From Tupaia tana (lineage: Eukaryota; Chordata; Mammalia; Scandentia; Tupaiidae): a stretch of 64,000 nt of DNA. The notes under the pieces were generated by a model. The model was not told the origin of the DNA. It saw nothing but the letters and a program-made list of their open reading frames with translations, and searched no databases. The stretch is taken from positions 189,607,449 to 189,671,448 of the forward strand of contig JAKSZU010000006.1 in the NCBI GenBank assembly GCA_026018925.1, written 5' to 3'. The position numbers and the translations under genes were made by a program. The first letter of the stretch is position 1. Each line of letters opens with the position of its first letter. Shown piece by piece: positions 31,716 to 44,214 of this stretch.

Positions 31716-33842
31716 ATAGACACAGAATTACTAAGTGCCATGGATTGGGGTGCAATGACGATGACTTCCAGTTCTCTTCTGACTTGCAAGTAACCCCTAA
31801 TGAAATCAGAAAAATGAATCGTCATATAATACCCCTTAACTGCCTAAAAGAGTTAGGTTTTGTTTTAGCTCATATTGAAAAGCAATAACACATAGAAAGT
31901 TTCTTAGATTATTTGTTTGAATCTTGGAATCATCAACAACTTTTGAGCAAATAAGTCAAGAAATGATCATTTTGATTTATTGGGAATGGAAGTTTAGAAT
32001 TCAGACTTACAAGCAGTTGGCAATGGAGCATCAGCTGTCTAAGCCACAAAAAAGATCACCATTACTAAAAACAAAATTTATTTTTCATACTTGAAAATAT
32101 AATAGGAGTTGGCATATGATATTGAGTGAGGTGGTCATTAAACAGATGGCACCATGCTTTGCTTTTGTGAAATTTGCTAAGCGATATTTGCACTCCATTT
32201 AGATTTTCTCACAGGATAAACTATTTATTCCTAAAATAAAAGAATAAAACTATCAAATTTAAAATTATCTCAGGGACATTATCGAACAAACAGCTCCATG
32301 TAAAATGCTGTCTGCTTTCTTTTATAAGCTACTTTATGGACTTCTAATTAAAGATGCTTTATCTTTGTCCTATTATCAAAAGCAATTGACACCTTGAGAT
32401 TGAGAACTGCATGGAAACAGGTTCTCCAGCATTACATCTTAGGATAACAGAGCATTTATTGGCCCCTACAGAGCTGTATATAACTTATTTGAAGTTTCTA
32501 ACTGAAAACATGGGGAGTCCGTTTTAGATAGAGACTCGATAATCATAGCACGCCAAGTCAACAGATAACAATGAGTTCTTTATTGTTGTTTTGTTTTATT
32601 TTTGCAGCTGTTGTTTTCTTATTCAGACAAAATTATTTTTAAATTGGGTTAAATGCAAAGCGTATGCAAGGGAAAACTGTCATTTCTTCTTGACACTACA
32701 TTACAATGCTTCATCAGGTGCTGTTTCATTTTGGAATTAGTTATAGTATAATGAGCTGTGAGAAATATGATGATGTTATTCTACTAAAAGATAAGAGATG
32801 TATAAAGTAGCTAATATATTTTAAATACAGCTGTTCCAAAAGTATTGAATAAACTTAATAGGCATCAGGATGATGTTTAGAGCTCAGGATTTAAAGACAA
32901 GCAAACTACTTTCAAGTTCAGTGTTTGACAATCACTGACCTTGAACAGGCTATGAAACTCCTGAAATCTCCATCTTTTTTTCACTTTTAAAATTGGTATA
33001 ATAATTAATACAATATTTTTTCACTTTTAAAATTGGTATAGCATTTGTAATTGGTATTATAATAATTTTTTCACTTTAAAAAATTTCTTTAAAAGTGCTA
33101 CATCTACTCATACTATGGTACTTCTTTTTATGATAGTTTAGCAAACTAATATATATATAGAGAGAGAGATGTCTTACTTCTTTCAATGCCATCCTTCATC
33201 ATCATCTCCTTGCTGTCAGGGTGACCTTTATCTAGTTTCCATGTACCCATATTTGCGCATATACTACTTCCTAATAAATAATAACAATTTATAGTGGAAC
33301 AACAAGGATAACAACTAGGTATGGTGAATGTCAGAGAAACATATTAAAGTATTATAGTGAACATTTTAAGCATCACATAAAATTATTTTCTTTATCCTAA
33401 AGAATATAGTCTAATTTATAACACCATACTATTAACTTAACTCCTGACCACAGAAATGTGTTCATGTTAAAGGTCTTCTCAAATGGCCCTGTGAGGAACA
33501 CTTTAAAAAAAAAAACACATTTTCCCACAGCTCACAAGTAGTAAGCATCCCATCTGCTGTGTTTTAAAAATGCACTTCTCATGATTTCAGCAATGTAATA
33601 CCAGAGTAATACTACCAACAAAGAATTTGTGTTACTTTGGCAGCAATTTCCCTGGTGGTTGGTCAGTTATCGCTGGTGACACCAAGTACAATGACAATAA
33701 CAGCCACCAGGAAAGATTAGTAAAGTATGCATTAAGCAAATAGAAAGAAACAATAGCGCCCTAGTTCAATTTTGTGCTTTCCTCACAAATTGTATCTTTA
33801 TGATTTCCAGAAGCTACATAAATTAAACAAAGAGAATTAAGC
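31716..33842. other. Repeat-poor stretch
   Basis: About 2.1 kb without a recognised SINE or L1. It includes a small tandem repeat (32975-33080) and complex, homopolymer-poor sequence at 32270-32760. No splice-bounded open frame was seen. Confidence 0.5.
32975..33080. repeat. Imperfect tandem repeat, 3 units
   Basis: 'tttttcacttttaaaatt' plus 'ggtata' occurs at 32976-33000 and 33016-33040, with a shorter third copy at 33066-33080. Spacing is 40 and 50 bp. Confidence 0.85.
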
Positions 33843-34943
33843 TTAATCCCTTTATTTTTTATTTAATTGTTATTATTATTATTATTTATACATTCAATCA
33901 CTATACATCATTTAGATTGTAAAGAGATTTTACCCAACGTGATAGATGCCACGTACCAGGTGAGTTGAGAATACTATACACAACATCATTAATAGATAAC
34001 AAACCATATCTGTGTCCCACAAATGTCTTACTTCTCCATTTTTTTCCCAAATTTCCCTTCCTGCAATCTTCCCCTCTCCCACTCTCCTTCCACCTTGTCC
34101 CCAGTGTCCATAACAATTTCCAATGTTTTTATGCCCTCCAATCTTTCAGTCTCTACCATAGAGTGTAAACAGTCAGTATATGTTAAGTGGAGACATACAA
34201 TGTCTCTGTTTCATAGCCTGACTTGATTCACTCAGCAATAAATCTTCCTTATTCATTCATTTTCTACCAAATGCCAGGGTCTTGTTGTTTTGTTAATGGC
34301 TGAATAGTATTCCATGAAGTATATCAGCCACACTCTTTCAGTTTTTTCATCTGTTTGTGGACATTTGGGTTGGTTCCATGTCTTAGCAATTGTGAATAAT
34401 GCCACATAAATATAGCTGTGCAAGTGCTTATCCAACTTAGCATTCCCCTGTCCTTTGGGTAGATATCCAGGAGTGGTTCTGCTGGATCATATGGTAGTTC
34501 AATTTGAAGGTCTTTGAGGAACCTCTATATTGTTCTCCACAATGACTGGACAAATTTACATTCCCACCAACAATGTAAAAGAGTTCCCCTTTCACCACAT
34601 CCCCGCCAGCACTTACCACTTTTGTTTTTGAATCTTGACCATTCTGACTGGAGTCAGGTGGTACCTCATTGTGGTTTTGATCTGCATCTCCCTTATGATG
34701 AGGGATGTTGAGCATTTTTTATATGCTTTTTGTCTGTTCATATGTCTTTCTTAGAGAGTTGTTTATTCAGCTCATTTTCCCATCTTTTAATTGGGTTAAT
34801 CATTTTATTCCAGGTAAGCTTCTTCAGTTTCCTGTGTATTCTGATTATCAGTCCCTTATCTGAAGCATAGTTTACAAGAATTTTCTCCCATTTTGAGGGT
34901 TGTTGTTTCACACTAATTACTGTGTCCTTTGCTGTGCAGAAAC
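33843..34943 (-). mobile_element. 5'-truncated L1, antisense
   Basis: Reading leftwards: ORF2 C-terminal region (the FCTAKDTV segment at 34920-34943, [10 protein letters not shown] near 34770-34800), the Cys/His knuckle region, 3' UTR, and the terminal segment with an AAT-rich tail at 33860-33890. Frames are broken by stops and indels. Its 5' end joins a SINE-1 tail directly. Confidence 0.92.
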
Positions 34944-35035
34944 TTCTCACTTTCTGTCTCTTTGTCTCTGTCTCTCTGGCAAGAACGCACTCTTTATAGC
35001 AAAATTATCTCCCTCTAAAAAAATAAGACAAAACA
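34944..35035 (+). mobile_element. SINE-1 3' end fused to L1
   Basis: Only the pyrimidine tract and the end of SINE-1 are present ('cactttctgtctctttgtct', 'ggcaagaacgcactctttat', 'agcaaaattatctc'). There is no head or body. The matching SINE 5' half is not found on the other side of the L1. Confidence 0.88.
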
Positions 35036-36740
35036 AATTTTACTGCATGGTAGAAAGTGTATTTATTGTACACTTGAGCCTTCAGTGTAAGATTAACAAT
35101 CTTACACTTACTTCATAAGCACTGACCCAGCAATTTTTAAGCTTGTAAGGTGAAATGATGTCCCAGAAATTATGAAATGTCACCAGAAAAATGCTACCAT
35201 ATAGAGACTTTATACAATTTTATAATAACATATCCAAGAATTAAAGAATATGCACAACTATAGAGCTCTAATAATGCAATCATTTACTAAAAGCTATCTT
35301 TAAAAAGATAGCTTTGACTTGGAATCATTACATAAATTTAAACAGAATGAAGAAGGGTGGAGAAGCTGTGTTCTGACAAAGTATAAGGACTTTTAAAGAA
35401 AAAAATCAAGAAACTAAAATTCTAGATCATAAATAATAGGTCTTTTTGAACCTCTCTGATTTAACTTCCTTAACTAGAAGTATTAAAAATATACATCTGT
35501 ACCTCAGGGATAGAAAAATCTTTTGTTACCAGCATTAGGGTTGTGTTTAATGTAAAAAAATAATGAAAAACTATAAATATAATTCCAACCATAAAAATGT
35601 AGAGAATATTTCAAGACCTAAAGCTCTACATTATTGCACACACACTCTAGCAGAATAAATAATGAAACCAGATGACCTCCAGTGGTAACAGATAAGCTGG
35701 CATTTGACAATATGATTCCTACATTTGCTCTAAGCTATGACATCTTTAAACTTGATGAGGAATAAAATGAGAATTTTATTGCACAATATGAAATAAGATT
35801 CGCTCATATAAATTGAGCATGAACCTAGAGCATTAATTTGAAATAACTTGAGCTACCTATAATTATACAAACATTTATTCTAAGTAGGTAAAGCAAAAGT
35901 AATTTTATGGTATCGTAGTTCAGTTTCCCAGGAGAGTACAGGGTTGATAGTTAATTAGTTTGCTCTTTTAGGTGACAAGAATACTTGAAAATGAATTAAT
36001 TTTATTGCTTTTCGTAATTTGGTTACCTTAATATTCTCCCCCAGAAGATATTTTCCACACCAAAGGTTAAGATCTTCAAAAGTCTGAAAATTTTTCATCA
36101 TTTGATTACCTGTATATCTAAGCTTAGAAACCAATAGCTACTTATGGAATATTTGCCTTATTAATTATGGAGATATATTGCTTTCCTTTTTCCTTCTGGT
36201 ACCTAACACATTCATTTTAAAAATGTTTTCTTTTTTAATATTTTTAATGTCTTGAGTTAATTAATAGTAATAAATATGAAGAAACTGAAAGTTGAGATTT
36301 TTACTTATAGCTTTCATGACGTCGATATACCTAGATAGACTAACTGCCAAACGTTTATGTATTTACTTATTTCATGGCAAACCACCAACTTTTTTTTTTC
36401 CCTCAGGTTATTATAGTTAGCTGGAAATCTTTTCCATTTTAGTCTTAAATTGAATCAATGGGGGGCAAGTGTGCATGCAGTTTAGAATATAGCACAGAAT
36501 GATTTTCCACTGTAGCTTTCCTGTGGGAACACTCTGCTCCCAAATATTTTAGCTGCTTTCCATCAGATCATCTGTACCCAGTTTGGGAATGCAAAACTAC
36601 TTTGAATTCTGTTTCATTTTTTAGTAGGTTGCATTTGTAAAAATGAATATCTTGGGAACATTTAAAAACTAAGTATGGATAAATCAAGTATGAGAAATAG
36701 AGGACTTTCTTATCTTACTTGAACCAATTCACATGTGCAA
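35036..36740. other. Unassigned, repeat-poor sequence
   Basis: About 1.7 kb without a recognised repeat or gene. Confidence 0.5.
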
Positions 36741-36872
36741 CAAAAATTTTTTTTGATTTTTTTATTATTTCATTTTCTTTTATACATTCAGTCACATTGT
36801 TTAGCTTACAAAGTGAATATTTCAGGATGTGAACATTTCTTCCTAGTCCAGTTGATAAAACTATATTGCTGG
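36741..36872 (-). mobile_element. L1 3' end, antisense
   Basis: 'ttatacattcagtcacattg' and 'tagcttacaaagtgaatatt' are the reverse complement of the terminal L1 3' UTR segment. Short 5'-truncated copy. Confidence 0.8.
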
Positions 36873-37049
36873 AATTATTTATGTCAAGAGAAACAATCAA
36901 CTTTAATAATTCTCCTCTTTCTCTGAACCTTTACTTATCCAGGGGAAGCTGTATCCAATAGTGAATAAGATTACAAATTCTTCTGTCACGTTACATGAGT
37001 CCTAAAGTTTATTGGCTACTATGTAGTTGTGATCATTAGAAGTCATCTT

Positions 37050-37318
37050 GGAACCAGCAGTTTGCGTAATGGCTACGTCGCTGGACTTCCACGTAGCCGA
37101 CCGCGGTTCGAGTCCCGGACCCGGTGGCTTAAACTCACGCCGGGCGCGTGTGCATGCGTGCCCAAGATCCCAAGAGGAGAATGGAGGAGAAGGGATTGCG
37201 GCGTGGCCATCCTCCCTGGGGGGTCATTTCTCGCTTTCTATCTCTCTGTCTCTGTCTGTCTGGTGAGCGCACGCACCCTATAGCAAAAACCTCTCCAAAA
37301 AAAAAAAAAAAAAAAAAA
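37050..37318 (+). mobile_element. SINE-1, young
   Basis: Near-consensus and CpG-rich, with B box GGTTCGAGTCCC and 22 A at the end. Approximate TSD 'agaagtcatct'/'agaagttatct' (37038-37048 and 37323-37333). Confidence 0.97.
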
Positions 37319-37680
37319 GTAAAGAAGTTATCTGACATAAGTGACAAAACCCAATTACACTGTCTCATAGGGAAAGAGAAAGTATTGACTCCTGTAATTT
37401 GGTGGGGGGGAGGCAGGGGGAGCAGATTCAGGAATCACCGTATTCAGAAACACAAATGCATCAGAACTGTTTTGTGTCATCTTCTGTCTTTTTTTTTTAA
37501 CTTTTGTGTTGTTTTTAAAACATATTGTAACTATTACAATCTGTGTATTCTTCCATAGCTAACTTCAGCTTTAATTTTTTAAATCATTTTTAAAATTTAC
37601 ATTTAACCACTGCACATTTTTTTCAAAGTACAACATGGCTTTTCCTAATATGAATACATATTCCATCTTCTTATTCAAAC
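37319..37680. other. Unassigned sequence
   Basis: Nothing recognised. A short G-rich patch lies at 37402-37422. Confidence 0.5.
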
Positions 37681-37817
37681 TCATTTATTTCTTCCACGAG
37701 TGAAAGAGACTTAGAGACAAAGAGACAGCACTCCCAACAGAGACTTGACACCACTTTATCACTTCACACCCTCAGCTCCAGCCAGCCCCAGATTATGGGC
37801 ATGCATTCCCAGTGTAC
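37681..37817 (-). mobile_element. Possible older SINE (7SL-like/tRNA-like relative)
   Basis: 'gagacttagagacaaagaga', 'cagcactcccaacagagact' and 'gattatgggcatgcattccc' resemble the tail and body layout of the element at 25241-25450. Weak and very decayed. Confidence 0.35.
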
Positions 37818-38054
37818 TTTTTTCCCCCTTTTGCTATAGACATGTGCCAGAGAGAGACAGAAAGAAAGAGAGAAAGCATCCCCAGGTGTCATGGACATGC
37901 TGCATCCCCTTCTCTTCCACTCTCCTCTCTCAAGATTTGGGCATACCTGTGCACACTCCTGCCATGTTTTTCAAACTACCAGGTCTGGGATTCACACTGT
38001 GCTGTCAACCACGTAGGACTCAGTCACCTTAACCATAGCACCACTGGCTGGTCC
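37818..38054 (-). mobile_element. SINE-1, old copy
   Basis: Antisense, full order of landmarks. Approximate TSD 'cccagtgtac' (37808-37817) and 'tccagtgcac' (38054-38063). Confidence 0.9.
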
Positions 38055-38063
38055 TCCAGTGCA

Positions 38064-38605
38064 CAAGGGAGGGCTCCAGAAGGAAACCCAAAAGCCTGCG
38101 GATCTGTCTCACAGACCATCATGTTTTACTCTGTGCCATTAGTCTCCCAGTCTTACCAGCTTTTCTTCTTCTTGTATTGATTTTATTTTCAGCCAATTTT
38201 ATTCCTCATGTCATTGAAGATGACCTACACCATTCTTACAACTTGACAAAAATATATCTTGGGAATGACTGTGATTGGCTTAGATTTTGTTACATATTCT
38301 TCCCCGAACATAGTAATTAGAGGAAAAGAATTAATGAGTCATTAGATGATGGAAAATGATGTTTGGCATAAACCCAAATACCGAATTGACACCCTAAAAA
38401 TACTAGATAAGACAAGTCCCCAAAGGAAAAGATTATGGAGAGATTTTTTTAAAATGTACAGAAGTTCTTATAAAAAACCTGATTATGCTACTTAACCATT
38501 CTAATGTTGATTGCATGCACACACACACACACAAACACGTAAATGTTGTAACTATAATTTCTATAATAATAAAAGGTATGGGATAAATTACCAGTAATAA
38601 GAGAT
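38064..38605. other. Unassigned sequence
   Basis: Short CA run at 38518-38533. Nothing else recognised. Confidence 0.5.
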
Positions 38606-38870
38606 TTTTTTTTTTGGAGAAATTTTTGACATAGGGTATGTGCACTCTCTGGAGAGACAGAGAGAGATAGAGGGACAGAAAGCAAGAAATCACCCCCCTC
38701 TTCCAGGGGAAGAGGCCATGCTGCAATCCCTCCTCCTCTTATCTCCTCTTGGGGTCTTGGGCATGCATGCACACACACCTAGTGTGAGTTTTAAGTAGCC
38801 AGGTCCAGGACTCAAACCACGGTAGACTACTTGGGAGTTCCGTGACATAATCATGCCATCTGCTGGTCCA
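38606..38870 (-). mobile_element. SINE-1
   Basis: Antisense full-length copy. A TA repeat (38873-38894) adjoins its head. Confidence 0.93.
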
Positions 38871-38872
38871 AG

Positions 38873-38894
38873 ATATATATATATATATATATAT
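38873..38894. repeat. (TA)n microsatellite
   Basis: About 11 TA units at the 5' (head) edge of the adjacent SINE. Confidence 0.9.
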
Positions 38895-38981
38895 TTTAAT
38901 TCTAGGAAATCAAAAGCAAAGAGAACCATACTGAGCAAGTAAAATCATGGAGGGGGAAGATCTTAAGGAAAAACAAGAGCT

Positions 38982-39085
38982 GGGGCCAGCTGGTGGCATA
39001 GTGTTTAATGCACTCTCACATGGTTTGACTTTGTCTCTCCAGTGAGCACATGCACCTTACAGCAAAAATCTTTCCTCAAAGAAGA
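38982..39085 (+). mobile_element. SINE-1 with large internal deletion
   Basis: Box A region ('ggggccagctggtggcatag'), then directly 'ctcacatggtttgactttgt', 'ctctccagtgagcacatgca', 'gcaaaaatc'. About 150 bp, including the B box and body, are missing. Confidence 0.85.
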
Positions 39086-39527
39086 AAGAAAAACAAAAAT
39101 GAGTCTATCACCTGTAAAAACTCTGAGCTCATAATCATCACAGAATTATAAGAAATCATTAAGAATATGACTTGACAGCATGTCCATTTAGCAAGTGATG
39201 TCCATATGTCTTTTCCATTCCTAACCACCTATTCTACCACCTTGCTTTCTCAGTGCAAGTAGCTGAGTATTTGCTCTCGGTCAATAAAGCACAGTGCACT
39301 CTAAGGAATGGAACAACCTACTGGGAAGGAAATCAGAGTAGGGCATTCATGCCTCCAAGTAGATACTCTCCATTTTTGTGTGTGGGTTCATGCAGCACAA
39401 AAGGCTAGCTCTGCACAGCACAACAAAGAGTGAAGCCTGTAAGTAGATTTATACTCATTATCTGCTGTCCTCCCAGGCAGATCCCATCTTTAGGAGGAAA
39501 GAACTTAGAGAAAACAGAGTGACATCA
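39086..39527. other. Unassigned sequence
   Basis: No recognised feature. Confidence 0.5.
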
Positions 39528-39700
39528 TCTTAGTCCATTATTGCATTACTAACAGAAATATCTGAGACTGGGTGATTTATGAAGAAAATAGAGGTTTATT
39601 TGTAAAACTCACAATTCTGGTTACATTTGAATCTATAGGTAACGAGGATGGAAATCATGCCTTAGTCAACTTCCTAACTTCCTCTTCTTGATGCATAGTA
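39528..39700 (-). mobile_element. MST-like MaLR LTR end, antisense
   Basis: 'tagtccattattgcattact', 'ctgagactgggtgatttatg' and 'aatagaggtttatttg' are the reverse complement of an MST/THE1-type LTR end. Confidence 0.8.
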
Positions 39701-40415
39701 ATTGTTTAGTCACTTTTCCTTCCTATACAGATGTGAACGGACCATCTTTCTGAGACATAAAATGATACTTTTTCTGCATTTTTTACAAATCACTTTCACA
39801 TTCAAGCAGAAGAAATTATTTCTCTACGTACCATATTTTAAGGTCATGGGCAGTCCCAAACAACTTTGGGAGATACACAAACTTATCTCCCAAAGATAAT
39901 TAAGATTATTAAGCTCTTTCTTGATTCTTAAAAGCTTTTAGAATAAAAGGTACATTTAGACGTGGGTAAGACAGACATACATGGATTAGGAGGAATAAAA
40001 CAGTATTTTTAGAAAAGGCTGCTGCAAGGTAGATCAACTTTAGCCTAAAAGCTGCTGTGAATAGAGAATCCTGGATCTCAAGGAGGACTACAGTTAGCTT
40101 GGAATATTCACATTGGTACCAGAAAACTAGGGCACAGAGCTAATGTGGGAAGTGGACTATTTATCTCATTACTTTTTTTGCATACATGATTCTGATCCAC
40201 ATCTGCTATAACAAAAATCTGAATTAAGCAAATAGTATCTTTATGCATCTATTTAGTCATTCATTATAAATATTTTTTTAATGTCACCTATGCATGAAAC
40301 AATGTGCCACACCCTGGGATTTTAAGAGTAAATATGTCAAACACAGTCTTGGATATTGCAACCTTATGTGTGAGGAAATAAATTGCAGAACTATAAATTT
40401 AAAGAAATTGTCTTT
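39701..40415. other. Unassigned sequence
   Basis: No recognised feature. Confidence 0.5.
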
Positions 40416-40660
40416 GGGCCAGCAAGTGGCAAAGCAGTTAAAGTGCTGGTCTACCATATGGATGACCAGGGTTCAAGTGTCAGATCCAGTACCTGGAAAT
40501 TCATGCCAGGTGCATGTGGATGCATGTCCTAGATCCCGAAAGGAGAATGGAAGAGTTTACAGTGTGGCCATTCCCGCTAGAGGGTGATCTCTCGGTTTCT
40601 GTCTCTCTGGCAAGTTCATGGACCCTATTAGCAAAAGTCTCTCAAAAAGAAAGAAAAAAA
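40416..40660 (+). mobile_element. SINE-1
   Basis: Full-length, B box 'ggttcaagtgtc'. TSD 'attgtcttt'/'gctgtcttt' (40407-40415 and 40661-40669). Confidence 0.92.
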
Positions 40661-40669
40661 GCTGTCTTT

Positions 40670-41712
40670 TTCTCAGTGTGAATGACTTTCTGAGTTTTAT
40701 TTTTTAAGCTAAGAAAAGGGACTTAGAAAAGTGGACAAAATTTTTATGGTATATATAAATAGGTAGAGATTTTGTAGGTTTTTGAAAATGTAAAATTAGT
40801 TATAGAACATTATTTCATTGAAACTTATGCTTCGCTAAAAAGAAGTAAAATTTCAACCTTGCAAAACCTTACTGGTTAGTACCTATGAATTGGTAAAACT
40901 AATCTTGTAAAACTGTATCTTTTTCATAACCCTTTTCTCTAATAGAAATCTGTTTTACCATTTTTCTTCCACAGTAAATATTTGCATGTTGAGTAAATGC
41001 TTTCAGTGTAGTTGTTACTTTCATTAGGTGTGTTGGTAGCTACAGCTTAGATCTGCCCCTAATACTTCATCTGTTTACCTGGAACAATCTCCCAGAAAAT
41101 TAAAAAATAAAATGAATGCTAATGTTGATCTAATTATAACTGTTACTCCTAATCCTGAGCTTTCAATTCAAGGGTCTATCAAAGCAGTATACAGTGCCCA
41201 TTTGTTGACTTTAGAATAAAAATAAAAATAAAAATAAATAAATGGTAGAATCTCAAGGGTGTTTTCTATGAAAAGAATCTATCCCACTAAGATGAATATT
41301 ATATATCATTCCTGTAATGTGAACAGAGTCTCTGTAATTAATGTAAAGAGAAGTTATCTATTAAGCTATTTTCTTGAGATTATAAAGTCAAGAAAAGAAC
41401 TCAGAACGTATTCATTTGACAACATCTTTTGGAGACCTATGTGTGATACACTCTGCTAATGCCTAAAGGCAATAGAGATTATTAATATCCCATTTTTTCT
41501 CTAAAAATTATTGGGATCTGGATTATAGAGATAAGAGGATGGCATACGCAACCCATGCACAAACCTGGTATTATCTTTCTTTGGTTAAGTTAGTTCCGGT
41601 TCTTTGTTGTTTCTCTTGCCATTCATCTTGTAGGCTGCCACCTCAGTTATTATTATTATTCTGTTCTAATACCTACGTCTTCCCTTCCTTGCATTAAGAC
41701 CTTAAGCAGAAT
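40670..41712. other. Unassigned AT-rich sequence
   Basis: A run of AAAAT units lies at 41216-41241. Otherwise nothing recognised. Confidence 0.5.
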
Positions 41713-41926
41713 CTTTTTTTGTTTTTAGAGGTTTTTGCTATAGGGCACATGTGCTCACCAGAAAGACAGAGACAGAGAGAAAGAAAGAGAGAAATCACCC
41801 TCAGGAGGGATGGCCATGCCGCAATCCCTTCTCCTCCATTCTCCTCTCTGGATCTTGGGCACGCATGCACACACATCCAGCGTGAATTTAAGCCACCGGG
41901 TCCAGGACTCAAACCGTGGTTGATCT
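41713..41926 (-). mobile_element. SINE-1, head truncated
   Basis: Antisense young-looking copy. It stops just after the B box ('caggactcaaaccgtggttg'), so the box A end is missing. Confidence 0.93.
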
Positions 41927-41974
41927 CTCATCATTCATAACTGAGAACAATAACAACTGGTAGTTTCTTGTTAA

Positions 41975-42172
41975 GTAGTAGTAGTAGCTAACACTTATTT
42001 AGAATGTGAAAGACACTTTACAAAGCACTTCCCATTTATCACCTCATTTATTCCTCATAAAAACCCTATCAGTAAGGTATATTTTTATTGCCAATTTACT
42101 GCTGAGAAAACTGAGACACAGAGAAATTTAGTAACTGGTGATTATATAATGGAGTGTCAGAATCAGAAAAAA
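41975..42172 (+). mobile_element. MIR element
   Basis: 'gtagctaacacttatttaga', 'cctcatttattcctcataaa' and 'tgctgagaaaactgagacac' are classic MIR landmarks in order. Confidence 0.9.
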
Positions 42173-43430
42173 ATAGGCAATTGGACACCAACTTTAATGC
42201 AGAAGACACAGAAAATAATGATTTTCAAGAAAATACTAAAAATATACTGAAAAATCTCTATTATAACTCTTTCTGTGATATCAGAAAATAGAACCCAAAC
42301 TAGACTAGGCAAAGGAGAATTTGTTGGTTTACATACCTGACAGCTCTGGAGTAGAAATAACTTCAAGAATAATTTGATTCAAGGGTACATGTAATCCATC
42401 TCTTTTATTAGCAGCAAGTTTCCCAGTATTATGGCTGATATATCTAGTCCTCATTGGTATCAAAATGGGGATTTTTGCAGCTCTGAATCCATATATACCA
42501 AGTTAAATTCTAAAGAAGAAAAGAAAAAGAGAAAGGTATGGAAGTGATACTTCAGCAGAAGTTTTAGTCAACTTCTCTGTCGAATTATTACAAATCCATC
42601 CCTCACCCAGTCAGTGTTACCAGCACAGTGAGAAACTCTGCATGGCCAGGTGTGATGTACAAGACAATCAAGTCATGACAAACTAACCTTGAGAGATTTT
42701 AAAGTTCCTAGAGAGAAATGGATATGCTAAACCTGAAGAGTGAAACTATGCCAGTCGGAAAAAAGATGTCCAAAATACAAACATGCAGGCTTTTTTCAAT
42801 AGTAGGAAATATAACTCTCTACATACATATATGTCTGTGTCCTAGAAAATGAACAGTGTTGAAAACAATTGAATGGTAGTTTTATATTTACTAAAATATT
42901 GGATTTTATTTCTCAGAAACTCTTGCAGTATTGTAATTCCATTGTATAAATATAATGGTAAGAGTAAGTCAATAACTTGACCTATTACTGGTACGAAATT
43001 ATTGCTTATATTTAAAAGTAAAAGGCAGAAGAATTATACTATATATCATTTGACTATAAAAACTAAACAATAGAAGAGTTTTTGTCAGTTTTTCCCTCTC
43101 TGAGGCACATATTTTTAACTCAATAGTTTGGGAACATTTGATCTATAACACTAAAATACCATAGTGTACAAGATCTCTGTAACAGTTAATCCAATTTACC
43201 TTCCTGTTATACCACTTCTTTTCACAACTTTAGTGTTCTCATATAGGAAAGAGTTCATTGCTTTGAAACACTTTTCCTTCATGCCTTATGTTTTTGTGTT
43301 TGCTGCTTATTTTTCAAGACAGCTCTTTCCTGTTCTATCAACTAGGTAAATTAACAAACATACTTCATAACTAAATATGTATTACTGCTTGGGAGTTTAG
43401 ACTTTCCTTCAGAATGAACTCAGAGGGCAC
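42173..43430. other. Unassigned sequence
   Basis: 42250-42680 might be an old DNA-transposon or LTR remnant, but I cannot name it. No gene signals. Confidence 0.4.
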
Positions 43431-43560
43431 AATGAAATCATTTATTATATTTGTGGTATATATCTGGTATCGTGGTCTCTCTAACACCTAGTATAGCACT
43501 GTTTCTGAAATGTAGTATGAACTTGTATATTATCATAGCTCATTAAATCTAATAAATCTA
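43431..43560 (+). mobile_element. Probable L2 3' end
   Basis: 'ctctctaacacctagtatag' followed by 'cactgtttctgaaatgtagt' resembles the L2 terminus. Confidence 0.4.
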
Positions 43561-43975
43561 ATGTAAAATTCACCATTATGTTATATACTGCTAAGTAAGG
43601 GGGGGGGACTTAAACAGTTAAAATCATTGCATACTTCCTTATGGGTTTGAGCATGCGTTATTAGAAACTTCTTCACCTTGAGTCTGACTTTTCAGAATTC
43701 CTTTCAACTCAGTTGGCATCCATTACCCACAAAATATTAATCTCTGGGTTATTAGCACTTCAGTAATATAACATTTATTTGAAGTATTCTCAACAATCTC
43801 TCGGAATTTTCTACCATGGTGCTCACATGCATTCTGATGTTTATATGCTGGGCTTACTTGATCTTAATGTATCAGGGACTGATATTCCTTCTCTAAATAT
43901 TAGTAGTACTAAAATATTTACTGATGAAAATATCAGTGACTTATAGGTGCCTGTTATTTCACTAAGAACACCCAG
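43561..43975. other. Unassigned sequence
   Basis: Contains a G-run at 43600-43607. Nothing else. Confidence 0.5.
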
Positions 43976-44214
43976 GGCCAGCAGATGATGTAATAGTTAC
44001 CTAGCTGGAATACCTAGCTGGTCATGGTATGAATTCCAGACCTGGTGGCTTGAAACTCATGGTAGGCACATGTGTATGTGTGCCCAAAATTTCAGAAGGA
44101 GACGGGATTGTTGCATGGCCATTCCCCATGGGGGATAATTTCTCACTTTTGCCCTCACTGTCTCTGTCTCTGTCTCTATCCTGTGAGCACATACTCCCTA
44201 AGGAAAAAAACTCT
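43976..44214 (+). mobile_element. SINE-1, old copy
   Basis: Head partly duplicated ('acctagctgg' occurs twice near 44000-44022). Body and end are clear. Confidence 0.88.
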
